Shown here one piece after another: positions 30,801 to 41,256 of a stretch of 64,000 nt of DNA. The notes under the pieces were generated by a model. The model did not search any database. It was not told the DNA's origin and saw nothing but the letters and a program-made list of their open reading frames with translations. Made by a program: the position numbers and the translations under genes. The first letter of the stretch is position 1, and the number at the start of each line of letters is the position of its first letter. The DNA comes from Astrocystis sublimbata (Eukaryota > Ascomycota > Sordariomycetes > Xylariales > Xylariaceae): assembly GCA_022453515.1 (NCBI GenBank), contig JAJNNY010000014.1, positions 715,561-779,560 of the forward strand, given 5' to 3'.

Positions 30801-32655
30801 GCAGCTTCTCGAGGCCGGCCTCCATGTGGGCGTACAGCGGCTCCAGACCCGACGGCAAAGCCTCGCTGGGGAAGCTCTTGGAGTCGACAAAGTGAATCGC
30901 GTTCCACGGCAAGCCGTGCGAGAGGATCTGCTTGCAGGCGAGGTCAACCCACAGGAAGTTTCCCTTCGATTGTGTGAGCATCTTATCCTCAATAGCCTTG
31001 CGGAAGCTGTCAGACACATGTAACCCTCTCATGAGCTCTCCCACCCTGAACTTAATGTGCTCCGCAGCAGCGCTGGACAGCACTGGCTCGGTGGACTCCG
31101 AGTCGCCGTCGAGACTCAGCTCCAATTTCTGGTACTGGCCGTCTGTCCGAGGGGCGTGTCTCTTTATAACACCGTCAGAGTCGGCTGATACGAGCCATCT
31201 CACGCCCGTAAATTGTCTCGTACTGCTGATTAAATCTATGAGCGCCCACACGACCTGATCGGTCTCGTCCTCATCCCCGTCGATGCAACACTCATCGATG
31301 GCGTCGATAACGAAACATGTTGGTTTGAAGGCGCTATCGCTCAGAATCTTCCGGAAGACCGCAGATATGACATGTAGATCTTCTGGGCGGTCAAACTGGT
31401 CTCTTCCGGCTGTATCGCAGGCATCGAGGAAATATTGACGGAGCCGAGTTTGCCGACTGAGAACTTGCGAGACAAGACACTGCACGATGGCTGCGGCATT
31501 CTCCGCCCTCTCCTTGCCCCGGTTGCAGAAAAAAACAGCGACATGCGCTACTGAGGGCTTCTTCTCCAGCACAAGATCGAAGTCCTGGGGCCCGGACATA
31601 TCCCGAACGATAGCCTCCAGTAGCGTCGACTTGCCCGTTCCAGGCTTGCCGGTGATCCAGAGCTCGCGGTCGGAATCAGGAGCGTCCAAGCGCAGAAACT
31701 TTGCGTACGTAGTGGTTGATGCGACCCAACTGTAAGCAAGGTCTTGAATACTTTGACGGCCCTCTGGAATTTCGGGCAGCTCATCTCCGACTGAGTAAAA
31801 CCGACGCTCAGAGGGCTTTGGGACAGTATATAATACAGGTGCTTCTTCTATTGAGCCTTTGATTTTTGCGTCTATGTGTTGGTCAGAAATAGCCAAAGAT
31901 GTAACAAACTGGGCAAGTTCCGACCGAAAGCAAGGCCGATGAAAGCAAGCCATGACTGCTCGCTCCTTCTCGACTATAGTCTCTGGAAATTTGAGGTTCT
32001 CTCCCAAAGCGACCTTTCGAATGATATTCTTGAACTTGGAGAAGTTATGAAGCTCAGTGTCACTGTTACCGCCGCTTTGGTCCCCACCCAGATCTGGTTC
32101 GGCCAGATAAGCCTCGAGTATGTGCCGCGCTTTATCCCGTTGGCTGACGGGCTCTATTCGCTTCAAGTCGTTCCCTCTGCTCGTGTCTCGAACTGTCGAA
32201 ATCCGCCGTTGACGACGCCAATACCACGAGAGATATCTATCAAAGCCAGAGAGTCCTGGGGCATCGTCGTTCAGAAGAGCATCATAGGCCTCTTCCCAGA
32301 GCAAAAACAAAGCATCATCTCGGGCGGAGGCCGCCTCATATGTAAGTTTTGATTTGTCTGCGCCTTCCTTTTTTTCCCCTTCAACCGTAGTAAAGTTGTC
32401 TGCCGATGCCAGTTCGGGGCCTATGTGAGTTGCCGGCGTCCTTGTGCCCGAGAAGGGATCCGTAGCGTCTTGGGCCGGACTGTCGCCGACTGGCGTCTGG
32501 CATCCTGACTCCGATGTAGGTTTGACGAATATGCTAGGGGTATCTATAGGCATGAGTTCGTTGATCCTGGAGGCTGAGGAGGCAGGTGGTGATGCTGGGT
32601 CGCTTTCGCGGTCCCATGTCTCCTCCTGGCGCTTCTCACACGTCTTCTCATACAT
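27860..32655 (-). CDS. NACHT-WD40 NLR (NWD-type signal-transducing NTPase)
   Basis: Exons 30265-32655 and 27860-30205 are joined by a 59-bp intron (GTTTGT..CCCCAG, CTAAC inside) in phase 0, giving about 1,578 residues. The start is the first in-frame ATG, since the longer frame begins only with GTG. After a disordered acidic N-terminus comes a helical segment (LFLLWEEAYDALL, about 117-129) resembling the NWD NACHT N-terminal domain. The NACHT NTPase follows, with Walker A ITGKPGTGKSTLL (~335-347) and Walker B CFVIDAIDEC (~447-456). From about residue 875 there are roughly twelve WD40 repeats, the first near-canonical (EGHTGQVQSCAFSPDGRVLA). The C-terminal WIKYKGKEAIFLPKRYRP block is typical of the family. 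Fungal NLRs of this build act in the cytoplasm in heterokaryon incompatibility or non-self recognition. The repeats differ from one another, unlike the fast-evolving, near-identical repeats of HET-D/E proteins. Confidence 0.9.
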
Positions 32656-33118
32656 CTTCGTTCGTCGAACAATAGTGCGAGCCACATTTCATTGAAGTCT
32701 CGTTGAGTATGTGCGTAAGGAAATACATAATATAACGCTTAAGAACGCGAAATTCAAGTTGTGCGCTAAGCGTATGAGTTTATAGGAGAGATCGTCATTG
32801 AACTATTCATTCATACAGTGAACGAAATGAGTGATAAATTGAGGTTCTACAGAAGGCGTGTTTGTCAGGTCTAACCGGATTCGTCAACTAGTCGCCAGCC
32901 TATTGCTGGAAGTATTCACAGCAACTGGCTCGACTGGTAGTAAATAAGTAAATACCCACGTACATACAGTCGTCGACCCATGTACCTGGAAGCGCCACTA
33001 AGCTGGGCGATGGCACTTAAGTAAGTGAGAGAGCATAGTTTCGATCAGCCCAGGTCTCAATCGAAGATAATTGATGCCTTTATCACGTGAAAGGCTACCA
33101 CCTAACCTATAGCTGCAA
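32656..33118. promoter_or_regulatory. Upstream region of the NLR gene
   Basis: The 0.46-kb spacer contains the NLR promoter and the 3' flank of the DUF7770-like gene, as both genes are on the minus strand. It is AT-rich, and no specific site is recognised. Confidence 0.45.
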
Positions 33119-33658
33119 TCAAGACCTGAACACGCCTTCCCTCATGACCCGAGGCTCCGACCCTTCGGGGTTCCGCCAGTATTTGAGTAGCGCGTCTCGC
33201 GCAGTGACAGAACTGCCTTCGGCGATCCAGCGCGCATGATCAAGATCCGCCATGACCACCGACAGCCAATGTCTGCACCCTTCCCACTCTGGCGAGAAGT
33301 TGAAAGCCTGTCGACCCTGGGACTGAATGAACTCCAAGACACTCCCGACAGTAGCGACTCGCTCGGGGGCGAAGGAGAAGACTTGTAGAGTTTCATCCGT
33401 ATAGCATCCCTCGCATAAGCTGACTTGAATCTTGCTACGCAGTCCATCGGTGCCGTAGCCGGGGGCCATATCGATCATAATGCTTGACGATTTCGATGTC
33501 TCGAGACAGAGCACCCAGTGGTTCGTCGGGGCCTCACCGGCCTCGTCGCCCTCGTTGAATTCATTTCTAAGAGCACATAGATGGATTTTTTGAACCTCTG
33601 TCGCAAACGAGGCCGCTTCCAGACCGTCAAAATCCCAGTTGTTGTCCAGGCTCTCCAT
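33119..33658 (-). CDS. Small DUF7770-like protein, copy 1
   Basis: The single-exon gene encodes 179 residues from ATG at 33658. It belongs with the second copy at 36 kb. Shared blocks are NEGDEAGEAPTNHW, DMAPGYGTDGLRSKI, FIQSQGRQAFNFSPEWEGCR and the C-terminal YWRNPEG..VMREG. I associate this pattern with the Pezizomycotina family listed as DUF7770, a name given from memory. No signal peptide, transmembrane segment or catalytic motif is evident. The function is unknown. It lies 0.46 kb upstream of the NLR start on the same strand, so the pair could be co-inherited. Confidence 0.75.
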   Translation of the reverse strand: MESLDNNWDFDGLEAASFATEVQKIHLCALRNEFNEGDEAGEAPTNHWVLCLETSKSSSIMIDMAPGYGTDGLRSKIQVSLCEGCYTDETLQVFSFAPERVATVGSVLEFIQSQGRQAFNFSPEWEGCRHWLSVVMADLDHARWIAEGSSVTARDALLKYWRNPEGSEPRVMREGVFRS

Positions 33659-34250
33659 TGGCTTTTCGCTCTGCCTGTCGAAGGCTTGAGTAAATTGGGA
33701 ATGAAACAGCCGTGATGAAGAGGTGCTTGCACCGGAAAAGGACCAATTGACGGGTTTAGTCTTGGCGAGTAGATGTGACCAGGTTCAAGGGTGAAAGTAT
33801 ATTAATATTTCAGAGTATTTGGGAAGTGGTTCAATTCACTATTTTTCGATATCGGGAATCGTCGTTTGTCAGATGAGATTATTGTGTTGGGCCACGTATC
33901 GAGTGTTTTCGTGTTACAGTTTGTGTTACCCAACTAGCCACTAAACTGCATCCAACAGGCCCCAAGAGCTTTCAATGCATTGCGACTGCCCTGGCGTGCC
34001 AGCTACGTGCCTACAGCACTACAACATGCTAATTACAGGTGAGAACACCACCCAACAAGCACCGTATTTTAGGATGATTCGATCATGTCTGAGCTCCCAA
34101 ATCTAGAAGTATTCATCACCTCTAGAGCATTAAAAGGCACATGTATTTTTATCTGATGCACATGGTTTTGAAATCATCATTGTCGCAAAGCCTCAGTGCC
34201 TCCAAAAGGCATGTTGTAAATGTCACAGAACGTCCAGCTTCATGTTTGGT
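33659..34250. other. Spacer between DUF7770-like gene and kinase-like gene
   Basis: The 0.6-kb spacer contains the upstream region of the DUF7770-like gene. No gene or repeat is seen. Confidence 0.45.
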
Positions 34251-35177
34251 TCAGTCATCGACAGCTCTGGTTGACGGGGTAGCTCCAGCTAGTACATTGA
34301 ATCTTCGACCAGCTCGGAAACGGATTGCTTTTCGCCTGCCCTCAAATAAGATGCTTTTCTCTCTCGAATAGAAGCCGGTCGCTAACCAAGAAAATACCTT
34401 CCAACGTAGCATCGTTATCCAGCCCCAGTCTTCAGGAGGGAAGAAGTTATACATCCCGGCGTGTTCGAAATATGGCGGATAGTATCCCGCGTAGTCCCAA
34501 TCGATAATAACCAAGTCCCCGGCTTCATCTATCATCAGGTTGCGCGGGGCGAGATCGTGGTGTGTAAAGACCAGTGGCTGTTCGCTGATGGGACCTTCAC
34601 AAGTAGCCAAATGCTCTTCTTTCGACTTCCTTGATTCTTGCCTGAAGTTGCGCAGGTTGTACCAGAAATTGACTAGAGATGTGATAACCCTTGCTGAGGT
34701 CCGCAGCGGAATGCCGTAGGTGTCTTCCATCCAGAATGTCCGGGCGATTCCCGTCCCGAGGGAGCCCGCCACGGAGCTCGTTTGATTACGCATCCGACGC
34801 ACCATTCCTCTAAGCTGTAGCCCCAAACGCAAAGTCGCAACCCATCCCAGGCTGGCCCACGAGGACATAAGCGTGGGCCCGGAAACCTTGTCGAGGATGC
34901 ATTCAGAGCCATCTTGTCCCTCCACGATCCTCTGAACACGTGGGGTCCGAACGCCTAGCTTCTGAGCGAGTTCGATCGCGAGCGATGCATCTTCTAGCTC
35001 GTCACGACGGTGGTATAACTTGCTGACACTTGTTGGAAAGATGTCAATAACTAAAGAGTGCTGTCGCTTTTCCGCGAGCTGCTTTCGTATCTGGGCAATG
35101 TGTTCCGAAAGCTGATCGTCAGTGTACGACTCGACGGAGTCAGTTTGAAGGCTTTCTTTGTATGTTTCTGACTGCAT
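34251..35177 (-). CDS. APH-fold phosphotransferase / kinase-like protein
   Basis: The gene encodes 308 residues from the first in-frame ATG at 35177; the frame stays open to 35363 but begins there only with GTG. It has the aminoglycoside-phosphotransferase/choline-kinase fold. The catalytic loop is FTHHDLAPRNLMID (Brenner HxDxxxxN), followed by the DFG-like LVIIDWDYAGYYPPYFE. The N-lobe has VSKLYHRRDELEDASLAIEL and LGVRTPRVQRIV, and ILDKVSGPTLMSSW marks the hinge. Such fungal proteins are numerous and phosphorylate unknown small molecules; a drug-resistance role should not be assumed. It sits between the two DUF7770-like copies, on the same strand as the NLR. Confidence 0.85.
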   Translation of the reverse strand: MQSETYKESLQTDSVESYTDDQLSEHIAQIRKQLAEKRQHSLVIDIFPTSVSKLYHRRDELEDASLAIELAQKLGVRTPRVQRIVEGQDGSECILDKVSGPTLMSSWASLGWVATLRLGLQLRGMVRRMRNQTSSVAGSLGTGIARTFWMEDTYGIPLRTSARVITSLVNFWYNLRNFRQESRKSKEEHLATCEGPISEQPLVFTHHDLAPRNLMIDEAGDLVIIDWDYAGYYPPYFEHAGMYNFFPPEDWGWITMLRWKVFSWLATGFYSREKSILFEGRRKAIRFRAGRRFNVLAGATPSTRAVDD

Positions 35178-36017
35178 CTCTGACGTGGGAAGTCTTGCGC
35201 AGCGAAGAACACGGTCTCTCAACTTGCAAGCTCTATGTTGACCGATTCTTATCTGGCTGGTTTCTTTTGCCAATTGCTCCTGGCCTGCAGTGTGAATGAA
35301 AGACGGCCGGTCCCCCACTCTCTTCTCGCCTGAGAGAGCGGCCGCGTAATTTTCACATCCCACAGCTGGGTCCTAACCGTTTACGTTAGAATAGTGTAGC
35401 CAGTTGTACGTACATAGGTAGCCTGTTACTATCGTACAGGCAGGGCTATAGCCACTTAGAACATTTCGTACGGGCCCTATGTTATACAAACTTATCGACT
35501 GGTGTTGCCGCATAACCAGTTATATCGCTAACAAATGTTCCAGCTCCATCCACAAGCACTACTTGTTGGTATCACCTTAATTGCAGCTGATAGGTTTCGT
35601 GTTCCGCCAAATGGCTTCACAATCGTCATTGAGCCAGCAACTTGCCTTCTCGGTGGCAACGCTGGGCTGACCTAGGCCTTGACCTTCGACTCTTGATCAG
35701 CTTCTCCCAGGACACTCTATTAAAGTTCTCGCCTCGTCTCTAAGTATGTATTACAGGCAAGACGATTGTCTGGAAGACTAAGGTTCTCTCCTCGGACAAC
35801 ATCTGCCTCTTCTTGTTTATATTTGCTATCCGTACTATTCGAAACTGCCTTCTCCTTAGACGTGGTCTCTCTTATCTTGCTTCGGAAACACAATCCTGCA
35901 AGCTGTAAGTCAGTCCTTCTGTACGGAGCTCTCCCCTCATGGAGGTTCTGGTTGAGCTTTGTTAGTCTTCATCAACTTGACACTGGCCCTCACGTTGTTT
36001 CTCGTCTCTCAATAATC
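35178..36017. promoter_or_regulatory. Divergent spacer between kinase-like gene and DUF7770-like copy 2
   Basis: The two flanking genes diverge, so both upstream regions lie here. The frame that precedes the 36018 ATG (from 35766) shows no conserved protein sequence and is probably 5' leader. Confidence 0.45.
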
Positions 36018-36531
36018 ATGGACGAGAACTGGGACACGGAGAAGCTGAAGCAGTCGGATTTGTCCAAGGAAGTGGTGTCCATACATCTTATTGCATACCC
36101 AAACTCGAGCAACGAAGGCGACGAGGAAGGACTACCGCCAACTAACCACTGGTGTCTCTTCCTCGAATCTGACCGCGACAACTCTGTGCGTTTCGACATG
36201 ACCCCTGGGTACGGCAGCGATGGACTCCAGGGCAAAATCGAGATCTCTTCCAAGCAATAGGATTCACCGCATAACCTTCAAAGTCATTGCTCCGCTCAAC
36301 GCTGCAATGCTTGTCGAGTTAGTTCAGAAGAATGGTCGGCAAAACTACCAGTTCACGCCAGATTGGGAGGGGTGCAGATTTTGGAACTACACCTTCTTAC
36401 AAGATCTCGAAAAGGCCAAGATCATACACCAAGGCTCCTCGGCGAAAGCCGAAGAAGCTTTGTCATTTTACTTCCGCACCCCATCGGGTGTCGAGAAGCG
36501 CGAGATGAGTATGGGTAAATTTGGCGCATAG
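36018..36531 (+). pseudogene. Small DUF7770-like protein, copy 2, frameshifted
   Basis: The first part starts at ATG 36018 (MDENWDTEKLKQSDLSKEVV) and matches copy 1 through NEGDEEGLPPTNHW and DMTPGYGSDGLQGKI, then stops at TAG 36258. The second part, in another frame from about 36262, matches the rest: LVELVQKNGRQNYQFTPDWE, GCRFW, SFYFRTPSGVEKREM. Compared with copy 1, about ten bases are missing at the junction. I found no GT donor that would allow an intron to restore the frame. So it is probably a recent pseudogene, or a shortened protein. It lies on the opposite strand to the NLR and copy 1. Confidence 0.7.
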
Positions 36532-39480
36532 GAGGGCTGCAATAGACCGTGATCAACATTAGCAGCAATGGGTCAACGGAGTCCGTTGAACGGACGACCT
36601 GGGTGACCATGGGTCTTGGTGATTTTTCTTGGAGTTTAGTCTAGGGTTCCTCAAGCAGTCGTGAAAGATTGAAGACATGACAAAGATGGAGCTGGCTCCA
36701 AAGGGGTATAAGATTCCACTGTGCAATATTTTTTTTTCTTGCTTGTTTCCCCCCCTTCCTTCTTTTCTTTTCCAATGAGCAGACGGGGACGCAGAGCTTG
36801 CACCAAGTTCATTGTCGGCTGTCTGCTCTGGGCGGCCAGACAGAGCTCGGGCGCCAACTCCTTTTATGGTAGATCTGGGATCTTCGCGCAGCGAGCCTTA
36901 AATGCCGAACACTAGTAGATCTAGGTCCATTTACTTAGGCCAGTTCAGGCACTGGTCGGAATCTTTCACCAAACAGCTCCAGAGGCTATAATCCCGTTAA
37001 GCGTATGTTTTTATGACTTATTTCAACACAACTCATTCTTATACGGTGATTTAGATGAGAAATTTAATATCGTCTTAGCTGGTTCTGAAATTTCGACCCG
37101 ATTACAGTTTCTGGCGCCCTCTGTCCTAGCGGATAGAGGGTTCACGCCACTGGTGGACCCTACAGTAGTTTAGAGGTACTGCAGCAGTGAGGCACGACTA
37201 CACAGCCTCAACAGCCCTCTACGTCACACAGCCCCGATAGCCTTCCATATGAGCAAACACTGCAGGTTGCTTAAGCAAGTGGCAAAGTTCCAGACGCTGG
37301 CGAAGTAAAGACCTCCCTACTTGGTAAAGCATAAATACTCTACCTCCCCTCGCCTTGTAATACTATATGGAATCACCTAGTCAAGCCTACCTATTCTCAA
37401 ATACAGTAATTATCAACAATTCTTGAACGATGAGCAATCAATCCCAGACGAAAAACAACCATAGGAACAAAGATAAAAAGAGAGACATATTCTCCTTACT
37501 CTTAGACTTCCTCTTTAACGGCGTCTTCCGGTAGCTAGCCACACCCAATGTCGAAACGTCAGCAGGGGGTGCTAGTCAACTCAATACCACTCGATCCATT
37601 TTTGGCATTAGGGGCCCGGAACACCAGCAGCACCCGCCACCCGAACCGGTTTCTCATCAAGCGCGACGACAACGATATGGATGATACGGAGGTTATAGCG
37701 AGGCCAGGGAATCATGACTGTAAGGGCGATTTAAACAATGTATCCCCCGTGCCCACATAGTAGGTAGCTAACTGGGCAGTCCACAGCTCTTTGCACCGAT
37801 CTGGATCCTCTGAACACTATTGACAGTGGTATTAGTGCTGCGGCTGGTTTCTTTCGCTTAACTGACGCTGTGTGTAAAGGTAGTTAAGAAGAAGCCTGAT
37901 ATTATTTGCTGTTTCTTTAACTCCTAACATATCTATAGAACGTTCTGGATTCTCCGGATTTAAAGGGACCTATAGCTTAGTGTAAAGGGGCGTTTTGATT
38001 TCTTTTTTAGTTTTCTCTTATACTCTATATTAAAAAGATAGAAAACTAAAACCTTGTTATCTTTAATGCTAAAAGGAGCAAATTATTAATATTTTACCCA
38101 TAACGTACCCTATCACAATCCTAAAGCCGATGCAAGTGGTAAACAATATCCCACGAGAGTATAACCAGGTCTCTGCATTCGGCCTTGCATTGTTAACAGC
38201 TTGTATTGTAGCGGAGAAGTGGGTATCGTACGATCTGCCTACGTGGCACCGCTCTGACCCCTTTTTCAAGGGCTATTTAGACCCCCCGATCTACTCGAGC
38301 CTAGTTGACTAGATCTGTAGATTCTCCAGAATAGAGCCCTTTTTACAAACCCGTAGTATGTGATCCAGACCTCCGTCACATGTATTCATTACATAGTAAC
38401 AACAATTCCTCCCTACGCGGCACGAGAAAGCTGACTTTATCGCGTAATCAAGTGGTTTATGGATTGAAGCAGGAAGGTCGCAGATACGGATACGCTTGAA
38501 AGTGGCTTAGGTGATAATACTGCCCATTTGTCTCCATTCGCCAAGGACTATGACGTTTGGGTCCCGCAGTCGGTCCAGCTACATTGTATTAGGAGCTGAA
38601 TTGGGTAGCATCCTATAGATATAAATAATCGCTCTAACTCACAGCCTGCATACAACCTGCGGTTTATGAGTCTGGGCGGCTCGGTACTTCTGTGCCGCTT
38701 GCATCTATATCCTGCGAAATATGCTTGAGAGATCCAAAGGGGATATGACATCGCGTCGCCGGTTAGATCCGAATTGATGATCAGTATCGAATCGCGGACC
38801 GGGTCCGTGGCGCAGCTGAGAAGGCTGAGTGAGGCCTTGGCCACCCACCAGCATGCATGCTTCAAGGTTGAGGCGAATTGTGAGTTGACGTCGAAGGCGG
38901 ATTGTCCTGCACTGCACTGCAATAGTCCGATCAGTTAAGCGATTTAATTATCGTGTTGGGTAAAAATATATATTGGAGAATAATACAGATGTCTTCAAAG
39001 CTTGTTCAATAACATAGGTATCTATAATCCTGATCAAGACGTTTACCACATAAATTGAAAACAACGCGAAATACGGTTGGCCTAACAATGCAGCCTAGGT
39101 CAAAACTACCTTTTATACCCGGCTGTCTACGGTACAACTAAGTTTCGTCCTGCCGGAGCGGTAAAGTCAATAGTCGTATTGCCTCGTTATACGACTGTCT
39201 TGAGCTCGCCGACCAAACCTTGTCAAATAGGCCACGTATACCTAACGCAACCTACGATTGAGCATATGTGCAGATGAAAATGCCTGCCCGCCACAAGCAC
39301 AAAAGCGTAGCAGTCATTTCCTCCCTCACAACTGCAACCACTGCCGTCAACCTTCAAAACATTTTCATCATCACTACCACGCCCCCAACACGTCCTAACT
39401 ATCAATGGTTTCTTTTTGTGATTCGGACAAATCTAGGGAGGGTTTTAATCAGGCTGAACCACAACCAACCACAATCCACA
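36532..39480. other. 3-kb gene-poor stretch
   Basis: No gene is supported. AT-rich DNA occupies about 37870-38110 and 38940-39070 and resembles RIP-decayed repeats. The second copy of a dispersed repeat lies at 39065-39238. A 70-codon frame at 37548-37760 and a 34-codon frame starting at 37430 have no recognisable features. Confidence 0.45.
39065..39238 (+). repeat. Dispersed degenerate repeat, copy B
   Basis: It is related to 3411-3532 in the same orientation, sharing CGTCCTGCCGGAGCGG, GAGCTCGCCGAC and TCAAATAGGCCACG. It carries about 35 extra bases between the first two blocks. It ends 0.24 kb before the secreted-protein gene. Confidence 0.6.
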
Positions 39481-40032
39481 ATGGCACCTTTTCTCTTCAC
39501 CTTAGCCACGGTCCTGGCCTCGTTCGGCGTAACCCTAGCCGACTGTCAGCTCGAGAACCTGATCGAGTCGGCCAAGACCCCGAAATTAAGCGACCAGCTC
39601 TGCCTGGGCCAAGGCCAAGGCTCCTATACGTTCTCAATGCACGTCACTGAGATCGGCGAGCCAACCTTTTCCTCGAGTGCCACGCGGGCCGGCTACGTCC
39701 GCAGAGAGGACTTCCTGATCTACGACGAGAGCTGCAACCTCAAGGGCGTCTACTTGCCGCACCCGACGAACGACTGCGAAGCGCCCTACGTCATCCAGGA
39801 GAACTGGCTGCCGTACACACTGACGGTCGGCAACGTCGACTTCCGCGCCGGCCGTCCGTACTTCAAGTTCTACTACGCCAACGGCGCATACTCGATCCGC
39901 AATAACCACTGCGTCTGCAACACAATCGAAAGCGATCTGCCGTTTGAGGTCGGCTGCCGATGCGCTTTTCCCATCGAGGGGGAGGGGAACTCGAAGAGCA
40001 GTCTTCCGCGTTCTGGTCCGTTCGAGGCATGA
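39481..40032 (+). CDS. Secreted cysteine-containing small protein, effector-like
   Basis: The single-exon gene encodes 183 residues. The ATG at 39481 is chosen because a clean signal peptide follows (MAPFLFTLATVLASFGVTLA, then DCQLEN at the predicted cleavage). The mature part has eight cysteines, including a C-terminal CVC...GCRC cluster (HCVCNTIES, EVGCRCAFP), consistent with disulfide bonds. It has no transmembrane segment. I do not recognise a family. Codon use is GC-rich and orderly in contrast to the surrounding AT-rich DNA, so the gene is under selection or recently arrived. The size and cysteine content fit a secreted effector or cell-surface protein, which is an inference. A second in-frame start 71 codons upstream (39268) would bury the signal peptide and is less likely. 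Confidence 0.75.
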   Translation: MAPFLFTLATVLASFGVTLADCQLENLIESAKTPKLSDQLCLGQGQGSYTFSMHVTEIGEPTFSSSATRAGYVRREDFLIYDESCNLKGVYLPHPTNDCEAPYVIQENWLPYTLTVGNVDFRAGRPYFKFYYANGAYSIRNNHCVCNTIESDLPFEVGCRCAFPIEGEGNSKSSLPRSGPFEA

Positions 40033-40332
40033 TTGATTGATAATCCCACTAGGAGCTGGGGCTGATATAACTAATAACCCGTTCACCGAGTGTGGAATAT
40101 GGGACGGCTCCCTAGGTATGGGAAGGATATTCATGTGGTTGCTCCTCGATGTATTATTTAATTATTCAACTTTGTTTCCATACCTTCAACGCCCGTCAGT
40201 GTGTAGAAAATATGAGTGAAAAGTAAAGAATAAATCAAAAGGAAAGAACGTGGTATGTGTCACGGTTTCGTACATAAGTCTCAGATTCAGCACTGCCTTA
40301 CTATAATATTTATTCTTTAGGCATTGGATAAC
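40033..40332. other. Short convergent spacer
   Basis: The spacer holds the 3' ends of two convergent genes. It is AT-rich, and no other feature is seen. Confidence 0.5.
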
Positions 40333-41256
40333 CTAAAAATACCATAATCTTACCGCGACGTAGCCTGAAAGCCCGGCGACAGAGAGAATCCCAATCCAGA
40401 TGAGCAGGGCTTTAAGCACAATCTGAGTAGCGAAGTTGTCTGCTGCTTCAGCATCGTTTTTCCTAGGAAATGGTTCATTCTCGGGAACTGGTACACCCAG
40501 GAACTGGCACAAAGGTTTCCAGCCATCGCCGAGCTTCATTTCGAGAAGTTGGCCTTGGGGAACCAGCGACCTCACTTTCTCATTGTGGGCGGTCAGGATG
40601 TCTATGTCGTGATCAGCAGGGGACTCAACATGACACGGAGCAATATAACACGTACGGGGACCACCCCATTTGATGAGGTCGCTTGGGTGGCAGTTCTTGT
40701 TGTTCATACCAGCAAGCCGCAGGCTTGAGCGGCAGTACACGCTTGCAAATATCGGGATGTACCTCCATCCCGGTATGGGCGCGACCACGACGGAAAGCCA
40801 CCATGGCGTGGTCCTGCTGACCAAGGCTGCTACGCTGTTCCACCACTTCTCCGGGTCCCGACCGACGAGCACAACTTTGGCGTCGGGGTATAGCTCCATC
40901 ATTTCCGGCATGAAGTCAGATGTCGGCAGATCGGCTGCGCCCACGAACCCAGCAGTCGCCTTCTGCACGAGCTTCAGGGTCAGTTCTTTATCGCCAGCCT
41001 CTCTGGCCTCATAGGCTTTGATCCATGTAGAGCAATAATCTTAAGCCGCTGTTAGCTAATTATTTTGTGCACAAACATCGTCGTTGAGCTTACCATCATC
41101 TCGCAATAGTATCTGAGTGCCACCATGGAGCACTGGCCCATTTAAGAGCTTTTCCAATGCAAATGACATGGACACAGTCCCGGTCCGCGAGTACCCTGCC
41201 GAGATGACTTTCATCTTCCGTGAGGAATCTGTCGGTATTGAAGCAACCCCGCCCAT
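40333..41256 (-). CDS. P-loop sulfotransferase-like protein with C-terminal membrane anchor
   Basis: Exons 41094-41256 and 40333-41039 give 289 residues. The 54-bp intron has GTAAGC, a GCTAAC branch site and an AAG end, with GAT as split codon. The P-loop is near the start (KVISAGYSRTGTVSMSFALE, residues about 16-35). Then come the family's LHGGTQILLRDD and YCSTWIKAYEAREAGDKEL, the substrate region DLPTSDFMPEMMELYPDAK with VVLVGRDPEKWW, and the C-terminal PLCQFLGVPVPENEPFPRKN. A hydrophobic segment (KALLIWIGILSVAGLSGYVAV) at the end should anchor it in a membrane. This is the fungal Sulfotransfer_4-type family. Whether members transfer sulfate is not established, and no substrate can be inferred. 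Confidence 0.85.
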
